Shown: positions 37,852 to 49,619 of the stretch, in pieces
How the letters are laid out: the number at the start of each line of letters is the position of its first letter
How positions within the stretch are numbered: the stretch's first letter is position 1
From: Salticus scenicus
Lineage: Eukaryota; Arthropoda; Arachnida; Araneae; Salticidae
Direction: 5' to 3'
DNA length: 64,000 nucleotides
NCBI GenBank assembly: GCA_963930645.1
Contig: OZ005659.1
Coordinates: forward strand, 158,038,034 to 158,102,033
Program-made: the position numbers and the translations under genes
The notes under the pieces: model-generated
Told to the model about the DNA's origin: nothing
Seen by the model: only the letters and a program-made list of their open reading frames with translations
Databases searched by the model: none

Positions 37852-38264
37852 CCCGTTAGTAGTCGCATATCGGAATTTTTGCCGCCCATCGTTTATAAAT
37901 TCCTCCTGCAGATCACCCCTTAAAATTAAAGCAGGGAAACTCTGTGTACCTGACCTTGGGTGAATGTCCTCTAACATAGTATGTTTTCAAGTCTTTCCTA
38001 CTATTTTTGTAGCAATTAAAAATATTTTATTTCTCAAATCGGTCTATTTGACCGCGACGCGACCACTAACGTTGATTTGTTTTTTCCCCATTACCGGTTT
38101 TTCAGACAGGTTAGAGTTTTACGGGAAAAACATCGCGTGAATTAAAGGCACTTCATCTTTCTCTACTGGTTTTCTTTCGGCTTTTCCCCAACACGAAACA
38201 GCGGCGGGAAAAAGAACGACACGCGACTATTAACGTTATACAAAATGACGCGACTACTCTCGGG
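37852..38264. mobile_element. piggyBac-like MITE, copy 1 (unit B)
   Basis: Ends CCCGTTAGTAGTCGC and inverted CCCGAGAGTAGTCGC, with TTAT on the left and TTAA on the right. Internal sequence is GC-richer than the flanks (GACCGCGACGCGACC, GCGGCGGGAAAAAG). It shares TTTGCCGCCCATC with the copy at 42,292. Known: piggyBac superfamily elements insert at TTAA and start with CCC. No coding frame. Confidence 0.78.
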
Positions 38265-39016
38265 TTAAAAGTGAATAATCAAGATTCTCAATCTTTATTC
38301 TGTATTTTTACGTAATTTTATTATTTAATCTTTTAATTAAAATTAAAAATGACTGTTTGTACTTTTAAAAAATCATTCCAAGTCCAATATATGTTATCAT
38401 TAATAATTAATGAAATTAATATTAGTTATTAAAATGAATGTATAAAATAAGTTTTTAAACATCTCCGTTTATTTTTCTCTGTAATTTTACTTAAGACTTG
38501 ATAATAGATTACGCACAGTTTTCTGTTGAAATTTTTAACACTGTACAAGTCATTGCTAATAAATTTAAGCACACGAGATGAAACAGATAAAAAAAATATT
38601 TGTTTCTAAAGAAAATAGCCTCTGTAATAACACGATTTTCTGTAAACATATTAAAACATTTATTATTATTGTTTTAAATGTTGCTTTAATCTAACAAAAA
38701 AGAAAAAAAAAATTCTAGAGACAATTTTAATATATAACAAAATTATATATATATTCATTTAGAATTAAACTAATCTATGTAGCATCTTAAAAAATAAATA
38801 GATGAAACACTACGATTTTCCAGAGAAAATTATAATACAACACAAAATTATATACATATTTACATAGAATTAAGCTATTAACTATATATTATTAACTATA
38901 TAGACGATTAAAGGAAAAAACAAATTTCATTAATTCTTACAAATCGAATAAACAATGCATTGCAAAGAGTGCATATATAAAATGCATAATAATTCCTTAT
39001 TTATTAGAATATGTAT

Positions 39017-39367
39017 TATTAGTATTATTTGAAGTTATTTTATGTCATGAAGAGAAAGCTTTTCTTCTCATATTCTTTTATAGCAACTTAATGATTCATT
39101 CTTGAAAAGATTCAAAATTCTTTCAACTATCCTTAATCTCTAATTGACATTGATTAGTCCTGATGCACAATTAACTTCTACAATGCCTTTGAAACTTTTT
39201 ATCATCCAATTGATTTTGACAATTAGAGCGCGACTAGGGTTACACTTTTTAAACAAAAGACTTATTTTCAAGATAGAAATAAATGCATGTTTCAAACTTC
39301 TGAAATCTTCGAATGTGTTTCCTGTGAATGATTGTGAAATAAAAGGTTGTAACTAAATTGTCATTTT
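39017..39367 (+). other. Unit B counterpart of the conserved non-coding block
   Basis: Matches 19,807-20,150 closely. A 70-codon open frame at 39,144-39,356 is not conserved in A, so I do not call a gene. Confidence 0.5.
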
Positions 39368-39489
39368 GTTTTTATTTTCGAAATCTTTGCTTTTTAAAAC
39401 ATTTTATTATATATATTATGTACAGTTATATTATATATATATGATTATATATATATGTGTGTGTGAGAGAGAAAGAGAAAGAGAGAGAA

Positions 39490-39745
39490 ATACATTCTAA
39501 AAAAAATATATAATATTCGGAGGTTTAAACGTTAAATTTTACGGCCAGCTGCCTTCTTTGAGAATAAAGTCAAATACTCGTGTTTGTAGCAAAGGCATGT
39601 AAAATTCAGATTGTTGACCGTTTATTAAAGGTCACAGAAAAAAAAATGGTAACTTCATGGGCATAACTTTATTTTTAATGCTAGTGACTTTAAAAATTTT
39701 AACGGTCACTGACCAGCAAAATGTGTTCAAATTTTTTACGGTGTA
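39490..39745. mobile_element. Small unit-B-specific insert, probable MITE
   Basis: Absent from the collinear part of A (about 20,870). Imperfect inverted features: CGTTAAATTTTACGGCCAGCTG near the left against GACCGTTAAAATTTTTAAAG and CACCGTAAAAAATTTGAAC read from the right. Ends and target duplication are not clear. Confidence 0.35.
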
Positions 39746-40316
39746 GAGAGTTAGCGATGTAAATGTTTATAATAAAATTATAAACTTTTATATTGTTAAA
39801 GCTTTGTACTATAATATGATTGTGATGTAGATGAACACATTATCTGGAAAATGACATTTCCTTGCTAATATATATATATATATTTACTTTGAATTTAATA
39901 AATCAATCAATTAATTGTGTAAAATATTGTACACTTTTTTTATTTTTTTCTCTGTTATCACATGGTCTTACAGATGATTTGATGAAACTTCGGAGCATAA
40001 CGCGTTCTACCTATTTTAAGCCGTGATGATTACGATTTCTGCATCTTCTTCAAATTATTATAATTACTATCACACTTTTTTAGTAATTGTTGTTGTTATA
40101 ACTTTTTTTTTTTTTTTTTTTTTTTTTTCATGTCATATATCAATGTCCGATATATCAAACTCATATTAATTTTTCAAAGCCTCTTGCTTTGAACAAAGCT
40201 TAAATTCCATATGTAATTGTTTAGTAACTAAAACTTGAGTATTATGAATTAATTCAAATTATTTTAAGAAATCGATTACATATTATTTGAATCATATGTA
40301 TAAATTATTATAAATA

Positions 40317-41611
40317 CAGGGTGATATAAAATAACGGAGAGAATGTTTAACACATCCTGACGCGAAATAATTGTAACGTATATAAATAAAAGTTGTTCTG
40401 TTGAAATGCCTATGCATTGATTTACTAGTATATGCATTTACGACTGTGAGCTCACATATTTCCTTTTCCTTTTACAATGTCAAACAAACGTATTACAATT
40501 TTGGAGCTGTTTCATGAAGGAAAGCGGCAGTGTGAAATTGTTTGTTTACTCAATGTGCCGCGACAGACTGTATCCAAGGCCATCAAACGTTTAAAGGAGC
40601 TTGTCCATGAAGTCGACTGTCCTGGAAGAAGACGAAAACGTACCGTCAACATGCCCAAAACCGCAAGGTCATCCAGAATCGTGTCAAGCGAAATCCGAGA
40701 GTCTCCATGCGAAAAATTGTCCATGAGACCGGAATCAATCACGAAGCAGTTAAGCGGATAGCCAAAAATGAACTCCATCTCAAGCCGTATAGTTTTCAAA
40801 AATTTCAACGGCTCACGGAATACAAGAAGCGGGCACGACTCCAAACATGCCGGCAACTCAACCGTCGGTTTGCAGCTCAACGATGGGAGAGCATCCTCTT
40901 CACGGATGAGTAGCTGTTCACCTTGCAGAAGACGCACAACTCCCAAAACGACAGATATTGGTCCTCCAACGCTCCCGGCACATCGGCAATCCTGGAACAC
41001 CGACAAAAACCTCAGTCTGTCATGGTGTGGGGCGACGTTTGCGCCAGCAGCAAGACTCCTCTCGTTTTCAATGAAGTAGGGCTCAAAATCAAACAAAATG
41101 TGTACCAGCATGACATCCTTGAGGCTGTGGTATTTCCGTGGGCCCAGCAGCACTTCCAGAAGGGGCTTTGGACGCTTCAACAAGACTTCACCCCAGCTCA
41201 GAGGACGACGTTGACCCAGGAGTGGTGCAGAACCCACTTTCCCGATTTCATCGCTTCTACGGAATGCCCTTTCCCCCTCCTCGCCGGATTTAAACCCCAT
41301 GGACTACAGTGTGTGGTCTATTTTGGAGGCAAGGGCATGTGCCAAACGCCACAGCAGTTCGGAGTCGCAGAAACAATCGCTGTTTTGTGAGTGGGACAGA
41401 TTGTTGCCCGAGCACTTGCGGTCAATTGCCGAACACTTCAAGACTCATTTCCAGCTGTGTATCAACGCTTATGGTGTCCACTTTGAACGAAACTGAATAT
41501 GTTATAAATTGAGGTCCATATTATTGTTTGCAATTGTTACATATGTTGATTTCTTTTCTATTAATAAAATATGGATAAGAAACATTGTCTCCGTTATTTT
41601 ATGTCACCCTG
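40317..41611 (+). mobile_element. Tc1/mariner (maT-like) element, ~1.3 kb, unit B only
   Basis: Inverted ends CAGGGTGATATAAAATAACG and CAGGGTGACATAAAATAACG are nearly identical over 29 bases and flanked by TA (40,315-40,316 and 41,612-41,613). Unit A has no element at the matching place (about 21,290). The well-kept ends and recognisable transposase show a fairly recent insertion. The 262-codon minus-strand frame at 40,512-41,300 is the antisense shadow of this transposase. Confidence 0.93.
40477..41495 (+). pseudogene. maT-type transposase with frameshifts and a stop
   Basis: The N-terminal helix-turn-helix is at 40,477-40,680 (EIVCLLNVPRQTVSKAIKRL), followed by a basic GRRRKRTV linker. A frameshift near 40,690 moves to the frame with VHETGINHEAVKRIAKNEL. 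The first catalytic Asp is in ILFTDE at about 40,895-40,912, followed by TAG where Lys is usual (DEKLF). The second Asp is in QQDFTPAQR (usual DSAPAHR). Another frameshift near 41,265 precedes SPDLNPMDYSVW, which holds the third Asp. The second-to-third Asp spacing matches the D37D pattern as I recall it. The end is GVHFERN. Non-functional. Confidence 0.9.
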
Positions 41612-42291
41612 TATATATATATAATATTTATTATACAAAATTTAAGAAATGTTTAACATTTTAATAAGTAATCTTGTTTATTATAATATGATAATAGTCT
41701 TTTTTTTCTGTTTAAAAAGAATCTCTATCTCTTAGTCATGTTATTTAATATTCATAAAAATTGAAAAAATTGATTCTTCAATTATTATTTAAAAAAAATA
41801 AAATAAAGTTAAGTGTAATTATTTTTTAGACGCTTTAAACTGACATATTAATTACTCATGAAAAAAATCTTCAAATATCCTTAACAACACTTAATTGGTG
41901 TCAAGTTGAAATTTACACTAATTAGCGTTAAAGAGTTTTAGAAGCTGCATAAATTTTTTTAGTTATATAAAAAATAAATAGAAAATCAAAAACTTTATAA
42001 ATAAAATAAGGTCAATGAAAATGTCCTTAGAGACCTATATATACAAATATTTTTTTCATTCATAAGAAAGAAAATATGATAATTAAAACTGCGAAATGAT
42101 AAAAAAAAAAAAGTAAAAACAATAAAAACAACTTATTACATATAAAGAGAAATTTGTTACGCTTATATAATATTTTGTAAACATTTTCTTAAATATTTGG
42201 AAGCTTTGAGGTTTAGATGCGAAAAGACTGCGAAGTATTTAATAATTACTCAATAATTTTATAATATTTTTTATTAATTATTCGTATTTAA

Positions 42292-42518
42292 CCCGTTAGT
42301 AGTCGCTATAGACAGCGCCACCTATTACAAATTGCGCACTTTTTATTTAACTAGCACCAATAATTCTAAGAAGTGATGTGATCAAGGTTTCTTCGATTTT
42401 ATTCGCGTTTTATATATATCAAATACCACTTCTAAATATTTTTGGTGGATACTGAATAAAAAATCTGGCAAAACTGAAAGATGGGCGGCAAATCGACCAG
42501 CTAGCGACTACTTACGGG
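42292..42518. mobile_element. piggyBac-like MITE, copy 2 (unit B)
   Basis: 227 bases with ends CCCGTTAGTAGTCGCTA and inverted CCCGTAAGTAGTCGCTA, and a perfect TTAA on both sides (42,288-42,291 and 42,519-42,522). Unit A at about 21,953 carries a single TTAA in matching sequence. It is a clean filled/empty pair that fits piggyBac targeting. Confidence 0.88.
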
Positions 42519-42779
42519 TTAAATATCAATTTTCACTTTAAATACAACAATTCTTAATAATAATAATCTATGATTTGTCATGTTTAGATACAGAAATGCT
42601 GCCTACGCAATGCAACCAATATCGAGTCGAAGTCGATATTTTAAAGACAAAATCATTTAATGAATTTTTTGGCATTTACTCTTATTTCTCTCTCCCTGCA
42701 TTACTATAAACTATTAAATTTTAAAATCATAATTATAGTTAAATGCAATATTACAGTTTAAAAGATGAAATAAGAAGTA

Positions 42780-43881
42780 GGGGAGAGTGGGAACTGCCAA
42801 AGTAAGTTTTTACTGATTGAATTAAATAGTATTTAAGACATTAGCTATTTGATTAAAATTAATATAACTGTTATATGTTGAAAAGACATAATCTTTTATT
42901 GTGCTTATGATATTCAAGAAGAATATCGACAATCTTACTTAAGTATTATATGATCATTAGGTGGTGGGGATGAATGGGACAGTTTGTATGGGGATGAATG
43001 GGACGTTCCCCACTATGTGTTAATTTAAAATTGTACATAGTAATTATATTAAAACAAATCGTAAATAGATTTTCAATATTTTTATAGCCTGTAGTTCAGT
43101 AGTTATAACATGGAATTACAAAAGTAGCATAGATTTAGAGAAAAATAGATTGGAACTGATTGTTCTGATTTTTGTTTATAATAATTATAATTGAAAAAAT
43201 TAGAAGTTAGAATAATCAATTCAACTTAAATCAATAATATAAAAAAAGACAATAAATAAACTAATAATAATTTGATTAAAATCACAATTTTAATCGAGCG
43301 AGTGATTATTAATGGAATACAAAATAGATTTCTGATTTTTCCCAATCAGTCGAAAAAAAAAAAAAAATTATCTGGATAATTTGTACTCTATTATAATGAT
43401 TTATCTCTTTCTAGTGTCTTATTTATTTATTTATTTTTCGATTAGATCTTCTTAGATTAAATTACCAAAGCCTAAAGAACTAGAAACTGTGCGAACCAAA
43501 GGCCTTTTGCTTTTTGATGTTAATTTGAGTTAATACATCAGTTTATGTTAATTTCAGTAAATTGATAGTGTGAAATAAAATCACATAAACGAATGTAATT
43601 TTAAAAATTTATTTACTTTTCATTTAGTTTTCTTTTCTTTGTTAACTCCAGTCCTGTGCCATTCATCCCCATAGGTGGGGATGAATGGGACGATGCACAT
43701 GCATGTAAAAAAAAAGAATATTTTTAATTAAAAAATGATAACTTTTTATTACAGTTAGTATGTTTATATGTAACTGGTTACTGAATTGTACTTATGAGCA
43801 ATGTTACAAAATTCTGAGTTACATACGGTGAACGTTATCAGTAAAAACACGAAAAACGTCCCATTCATCCCCACTCTCCCC
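42780..43881. mobile_element. GGGGAGAGTGGG element with internal GGGATGAATGGGAC repeats
   Basis: TA flanks (42,778-42,779 and 43,882-43,883) with inverted ends GGGGAGAGTGGG. Unit A reads straight through with one TA (about 23,132). GGGGATGAATGGGAC occurs twice at about 42,965-43,003 and once at 43,677-43,692. Its inverse CCCATTCATCCCC sits at the right end and CATTCATCCCC at about 43,661. No transposase frame. 1,102 bases. Confidence 0.85.
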
Positions 43882-44001
43882 TAACTAGTGAATTTCATCT
43901 ACCAATAAAAATAGTGTTAAGGGGGCAATGGAGTACAATTATAAACTACAACTATATTTCTAATACTGCGAAAAGTTACAGTGACATATAATGTTATTTG
44001 T

Positions 44002-44192
44002 GCCGACCAGACGGTGCAGTGGTTATCGTCCCTGGCTAGTACACGGTTAGACCTCGTTTCGAATCCCGAAAAATTAATGAATATGTTGTTTCTGCTAGAG
44101 TTATTGATAATCGCCCATTGGATCCTCTTCTGAAATAGACATGAATTTGGCGACGTCCCCGGACAATCCTTAGTCGCAAATGCTGCGTCATT
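44002..44192 (+). mobile_element. tRNA-derived SINE, unit B copy
   Basis: Box-A-like GACGGTGCAGTGGTTATCG at about 44,011 and box-B-like CGTTTCGAATCCC at about 44,056 are better kept than in A. The body has GAATTTGGCGACGTCCCCGG. Collinear with 23,228-23,406. Confidence 0.68.
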
Positions 44193-44941
44193 GATATATA
44201 TATATATATAGTGTTATTTCTTTTGCCACATTAAAAGGATGAGAAATGCCACATTAAAATTAACATTTACATTATAATTAAATAAGATATTAATTAATCG
44301 TTAAATTTAAAAATTCCTCTTACATATTAATTTTTGACTTACACTTCCATTTTTTTTTTAGGTAGCTTTAGATTATTTTAAAATAATTTAGTTGCATTTT
44401 ATTTCATTTACAATCACAATTCTGCAATATATATATGTTATATTGTTTTTATTTCAAAATTTTCAAGATTTAAAAAATAAAAAAAAGTGAGTAATTTAAA
44501 TAAAATATATAAAAAACCATTTAATGAAGTTTCACGTAGATTCGACATAAAAATACCACAAATGGAACATTTTAAACTTGACGAAACTACGTGAAAATTG
44601 GTTTTGAGAAAATGAAGTTTAAAATTTTCATCTTACAACAGGTTGAATATTTGATAACAAATACAAATGCATATAACTCAGCATAGAATGATTCAAATTT
44701 AAAGATTCCTTTGCAAGACATTACTACTGTTATTTAAATTTATATTTTAGTAAGACTGAAACATTAAAATTTTGTCCAATTTTGCCTTTTTCCAATTAAA
44801 TTTGTCTTAAAAAGGATTTTGTTTGATATACATACATGACAGTATGTATACGTACTACATGTACTAAGTGTTGTTGCTTCTCCCAACACCTTGATGTATA
44901 ACATAGCTACATGCTACATTCATAAATCATTTATGCTTGCT

Positions 44942-44946
44942 ATTAA

Positions 44947-45001
<55 letters not shown>
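44942..45001. repeat. (TA)n microsatellite
   Basis: About 55 bases of TA in unit B. A shorter tract and a different insert occupy this place in unit A. Confidence 0.95.
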
Positions 45002-45002
<1 letters not shown>

Positions 45003-45605
45003 TTTTTTTTAAAATTCAATGAGTATTCGCAAAGGAAGTTCTCTAAAAATCATGAGTTTTTAAAGAAACGAATGTACAGTGTAGTATAAGATTAATGTAC
45101 AGTATAGTGTACTGTATTATGTACTAATATAGCCCTGTACACGGACTAAAATTTTTTGAGACACTGTATAATGTACGTACGTATAGCACAATAAAAAAAA
45201 GTCTTAATTCATGTTGCAATGCATATTTAGTAATTTCGAACCAGAGTCCCTAATGTGTTCGAAATGTTTATGTATAAACAACTAATAATTGCATTTATTA
45301 ACATATCATAAAGGTCACGTGCTTTTATGTACATAAAATTTTTTGATTTAAATACGTTTAGTGCAGTCTAAAGTTATTAAAACAATCGGCAAGATAATAA
45401 GTTATAGTGACAGTTCATGAAAAACAAATGGCGGAAAATCTAAATAATATTTCAAATGGAAAATCAAAAATCACAGCCTGTCATGAAAGCTTTTCCTGTT
45501 AATGAGGCTTCATGAAGGAGTTGGAAAAAAAAAAAATCTCTTTTCCTTTCCTTTTTGCGTAATTATGTACCATTAAAACTACTCAGTATATTTTTTTCCT
45601 AGACG

Positions 45606-45644
<39 letters not shown>

Positions 45645-47552
45645 GTTTTGTTTCTCCTGAAAATTGCAAAAAAGCTGTCTAGTAACATTCCCATGATAAT
45701 TATTTACTCGAAATATTGGTTAACAAAGTAAATTAAAAAAGAGAAAAAAAAAAGTTTCTGGAAACAAGGAAACGAAAACATTGTGAAATAGTCTGAAGAA
45801 ATTAACAATATTTTCTTTTTTTTTCTTTCTTCCCATTTTAAATAGAAGAACAGACATAAATGTCTAAAAGAAAACAATATTTATGTACTTTTTTTTTTCT
45901 TTAATGAACACTAGCAAATTTTCTAAAATATTTTTCTCTCAGTAGTTTTTCACGTGAGAATTATAGTATTATTTTTTTGAAAAAAAATATTTTTGGAGAT
46001 AGATTTTCAGAGATGAATATATTTAATACTTGCATTCAATTAAATTCAACAGTTTAAACTATTTTTTTTTAATTAAAGTATCTCTATACGTAGTTTTTAT
46101 GAGATCATGACTTTTCAAAACACTTATTTTAAATTCTCGCTTTCGTACATTTTACTATGATAGATTTTCTGTGATAAACTAAGCGAATAGAAAACATTTA
46201 GAATTAATTTGTAATGATTATTTTCCATAAAAGTTCATTTATCAAAAATATTGTAATTAATGCTGCAATGTTTGTTGACAAAATATCAGTTGATTATATA
46301 CACTGCCATTTGTAAAGTATTCTTTCTTAGAATAAGAAAACACATTAACGTTGGTGCAATTTTTTTCTGTTGTTTTCAGAACTAGCATCATGTGGAAATT
46401 TCTAAAACTGGCAGATTACCGTTGCCGTCTGCTAAACAATATGCACCAATATTAAATTAGAAATGCTAAGGTGCAACCGTATTTAATGCTTAGTACGAAG
46501 TTAGATTTAATTGTCTAATTATCTCTTAACCAAACTTATTGCAGTAATTCAAAAACAAAAAGTTTTTTTTTTTTTTTTTTTTTTGAAAATAATACATTTG
46601 TATTTAGGAATTCTTGAAAAGTTTCAAACATTATTTGCATAGTTTATTGTTTTGGTTCCGAGATTACAAGTTTCGTCAACATTTAAAGTATGAAGCCAAA
46701 AAATATTTTTGTTATAGTAACTTTGTGGAAATTGTTAGAAATACTTCTTAGAAATACTTGAGAAGAAAATTTGTATTTGATTAAAAAAAAAAAAAAAGAA
46801 CTCTCAAAAATTAAATTTGAAATTTAATTTCCAGACCGAAGGAAATGAATAAAATAAGAGAAGAAACAAATAAGCTCAACTTTATTTATCATTATTTTCA
46901 AATACATTTATTTAAAGAAATTTAGTTCTTAAACCGTGAAAAAAAAAAAGTTTTCTTAAAAGAAAAAAAAAAAAAAGTAACTTTTTATGAAACTTCAAAC
47001 GCTATTAAGAATGCAGCAGGCGTACATTGGAAATTCATATGCGCATTAGGAAAGATTATGTGAACAAAAAATGTCCATTCGATAGAAAAAAAAAAAAACT
47101 ACAAAATGCGGAAGATATTTTTTTTCCTTCTTTATTTCTCTTAGAGTCCCGTATGTTGCATTATATATTAAGGACAATTTAAAATATGATGTGTGAAAAA
47201 ACTTTTTTTTTTTTAGTTATTTTGAGAAAATCATTTTTCTTTGTATTCTAAATAATGGTCGAATTATGTAAATATAAGCAGAAATGCTTTTATATATGAC
47301 TTCTTTAATAGTGGAAAAACTTTTGTTTTCCCCACACTTTATTATTATACTTTTTTAAAATGTATGTTATGAAATGAATAATAAGTGTGTCAGAATATAA
47401 AAAAAAATAAAGGTATACATGAAAAACAAAAATGTACTATTGGGAATTTAAAAAAAAAAAAAAAAAAAAAAAATTCAGCATATATGACTGCCTGAATATT
47501 TCTTTCAGCTTAATTTTTCTCAGAAAAATATGTACATTCACTGTATATTATT

Positions 47553-48828
47553 TGTGAGGTTTGCGTTGATGCAAACTCTATCTTAATTATTTAATTAGAT
47601 AACTAAATGGACAAGCAAAGAGCACGAGACTTGAACAAAAATTATAAATAAGACTTTTATTTGAACAGATTAATGGGAGGGCGGTCTGGCAATCGAGATA
47701 GCTCAGTCAGCGTATTTAATTACTTTATCAAAATATATGTGTCAGAAATTAAATTAGATAATTTTAAATATCTCACCCCAGCAAACAGACGAAGGTGTAG
47801 AGACGGAGGCACTCTTTTACACTACTACTGTGACTGCACTGTGGATCAGCGGATTCCCCTGATCCAATATTACGCTCACGAATGCTAGTAGATACGCACA
47901 CCAACACTTATCCAACTACTTAACCTTCACACAACTAAATCGCCATTACTCCACACCTCAATACTCGCCAAATTAAGAATCTTCACAATCTACACCACAA
48001 TCTACCCTTTTACGAAAACCATCTACATCTTATTGGGTTGTTCGGAAAGTAATTTCGTTTCTTCCTTCAAAAATGAAAAACGATTTTCTTATATTGTATA
48101 AATATTTTAATGAATTATATATTCTCCACTTTGATCGGTTTCTTATCGATCTCACGAGTTGTTATTTGGCAGTTATTATAAATCAATACTTTATTTTGTC
48201 TTCATTAGCACAAACTGGTTTTCTAGAACGTTATGCATCTTCAAGTCAAAATTGCCAGAACAAAATTTAGTAAACCAGTTTTGACAATAGCGTTCTTTAA
48301 ATAAATTTTCTGTGCACACATCGTATACTTTTTTCTTGTTTGAATAGTATTTTCGCATTTTTGATAGCAAAAACAAAATATGCCGAAAATGTCGCTTCTG
48401 ATTTTCTTTATTTGATAGGGCACCAATAAAAAACTATTGAGCAGAATAAAACGACCTTTTTCACAAGCAAGCCTTGCTATATCAGCTGTCACAATATGTA
48501 ATGGCAATGCAACTTAAATGTGAAGAAGGTGTGAAAAAAATACAATTAAGTCCTCTGCTGAGAAAAACGAAATGACATTCCGAACAACCCAATATACTAC
48601 TTCCTTTTGATTCATTTCAATCAATACTTTTAAAATCGCTTCAAATTTTTCTACCTCTAACAACTTAATTCGTTCGTTGCAGCACCATGTCGACACAAAA
48701 CTACTCCGACCAAAACTTTCGCCGAGTCACTGGCGTCGAAGCGATTTAACCGTCCCAACTTTATACTTTGCTGGATCCAGCTTAATTTCAAACAAACTGT
48801 GGTGCCGTTCTACAGTTTCAACCTCACA
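47553..48828 (-). mobile_element. Solo LTR interrupted by a mariner MITE, unit B only
   Basis: Ends TGTGAGGTTTGCG and (minus strand) TGTGAGGTTGAAAC, with TG...CA termini and TATT on both sides (47,549-47,552 and 48,829-48,832). Unit A lacks it at about 27,875. The minus strand has AAATAAAAGTCTTATTTA near 47,645-47,665, a plausible polyadenylation region. Removing the nested 560-base MITE and its TA leaves about 714 bases. No coding body. The 75-codon frame at 47,661-47,888 is incidental. Confidence 0.7.
48033..48592. mobile_element. mariner MITE nested in the solo LTR
   Basis: Inverted ends TTGGGTTGTTCGGAAAGTAA and TTGGGTTGTTCGGAATGTCA, both continuing TTTCGTTT, are flanked by TA (48,031-48,032 and 48,593-48,594). 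These ends are typical of mariner elements. The 560-base length and lack of a transposase frame make it a deletion derivative. It is younger than the host LTR. Confidence 0.9.
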
Positions 48829-48927
48829 TATTTATAAATAACTTCATTACTAATTTTTCACGAACTATAAAATTCCGTTACGTACTGTAATGTTCTATCC
48901 GCAATTTTTTTTAAATTAATATATATA

Positions 48928-49478
48928 CAATGTGTCCCATAAATCTATAAACATTTTATACATTTATAACTTTGAATGAATTGATAAAATTGAACGCGGT
49001 TTGCGAAAACATCCTTCTCGTGAAGGGGGATTCTTTTTTTGGTAAAGAGAAAAAATTAATTAAGCTCTCTGTCGATAGAGGGTACTGTTCGTAACCACAT
49101 CACACATTTTCCTGAAAAACTGTACTTATTTGCATCAAATATTTACAAGCATATAAATCCTCTTCTATGTGTCCGTCGTCTCCACAAAATACAGTTTGCC
49201 AACGAGTCATAACACTGCTAACTGCTGCTTCAGTCGGCGTTTCTCACCTGGGGGAAAAGAACTTCACCAATAACGCTTTATTCAACAATTTAGCAGCGCA
49301 ATCAAAACTTAATGTATGTACAAGTAGGACACCAAATATGAAATAAACTGTTCTAATCGCAAAATTGTCAATTTATAGGACTTTCACTTGCATATCTTTC
49401 TTTTATATCTGTGGAAATAATTTAACAATTCGTCTAACAATCGTTGACAAAAAATTAAACTATATTTTTTTCTTTGCG

Positions 49479-49509
<31 letters not shown>

Positions 49510-49619
49510 AGAAGAAGAAAGAAATCTTCCTTCACGAGAATGATTTTATCGCAAACCACGTTCAATTCTTTCAATCCATTCAGCAGTTATGAATTTACTG
49601 GTTTATGGGACACCGTGTG
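48928..49619. mobile_element. CCGGGTGTCCCATAAG family member 2 (unit B)
   Basis: Degenerate ends (AATGTGTCCCATAAATCTAT left; CGGTGTCCCATAAACCAGTA read from the right) with TA flanks. Internal AACGCGGTTTGCGAAAACAT and its inverse are present. The minus strand at about 49,080-49,260 keeps transposase-like residues (AAVSSVM-TR-QTVFCGDDGHIEEDLYACK) corresponding to those in members 1 and 3. About 692 bases. An A-run lies at 49,480-49,507. Confidence 0.8.

Noticed and set aside
39144..39356. 70-codon frame in the conserved A/B block
   Set aside because: Broken by an indel in unit A and not supported by codon-position bias between copies.
40512..41300. 262-codon minus-strand open frame, the longest in the window
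   Set aside because: It is the antisense of the maT-like transposase at 40,477-41,495. The plus strand carries the recognisable DNA-binding and catalytic motifs and the matching TIRs.
44002..44070. Possible tRNA gene
   Set aside because: A and B box-like motifs are present but the acceptor and anticodon stems do not form. It is better explained as the head of a SINE.
47661..47888. 75-codon plus-strand frame in balanced-composition DNA
   Set aside because: Lies within the putative solo LTR, opposite to its inferred orientation, with no domain.
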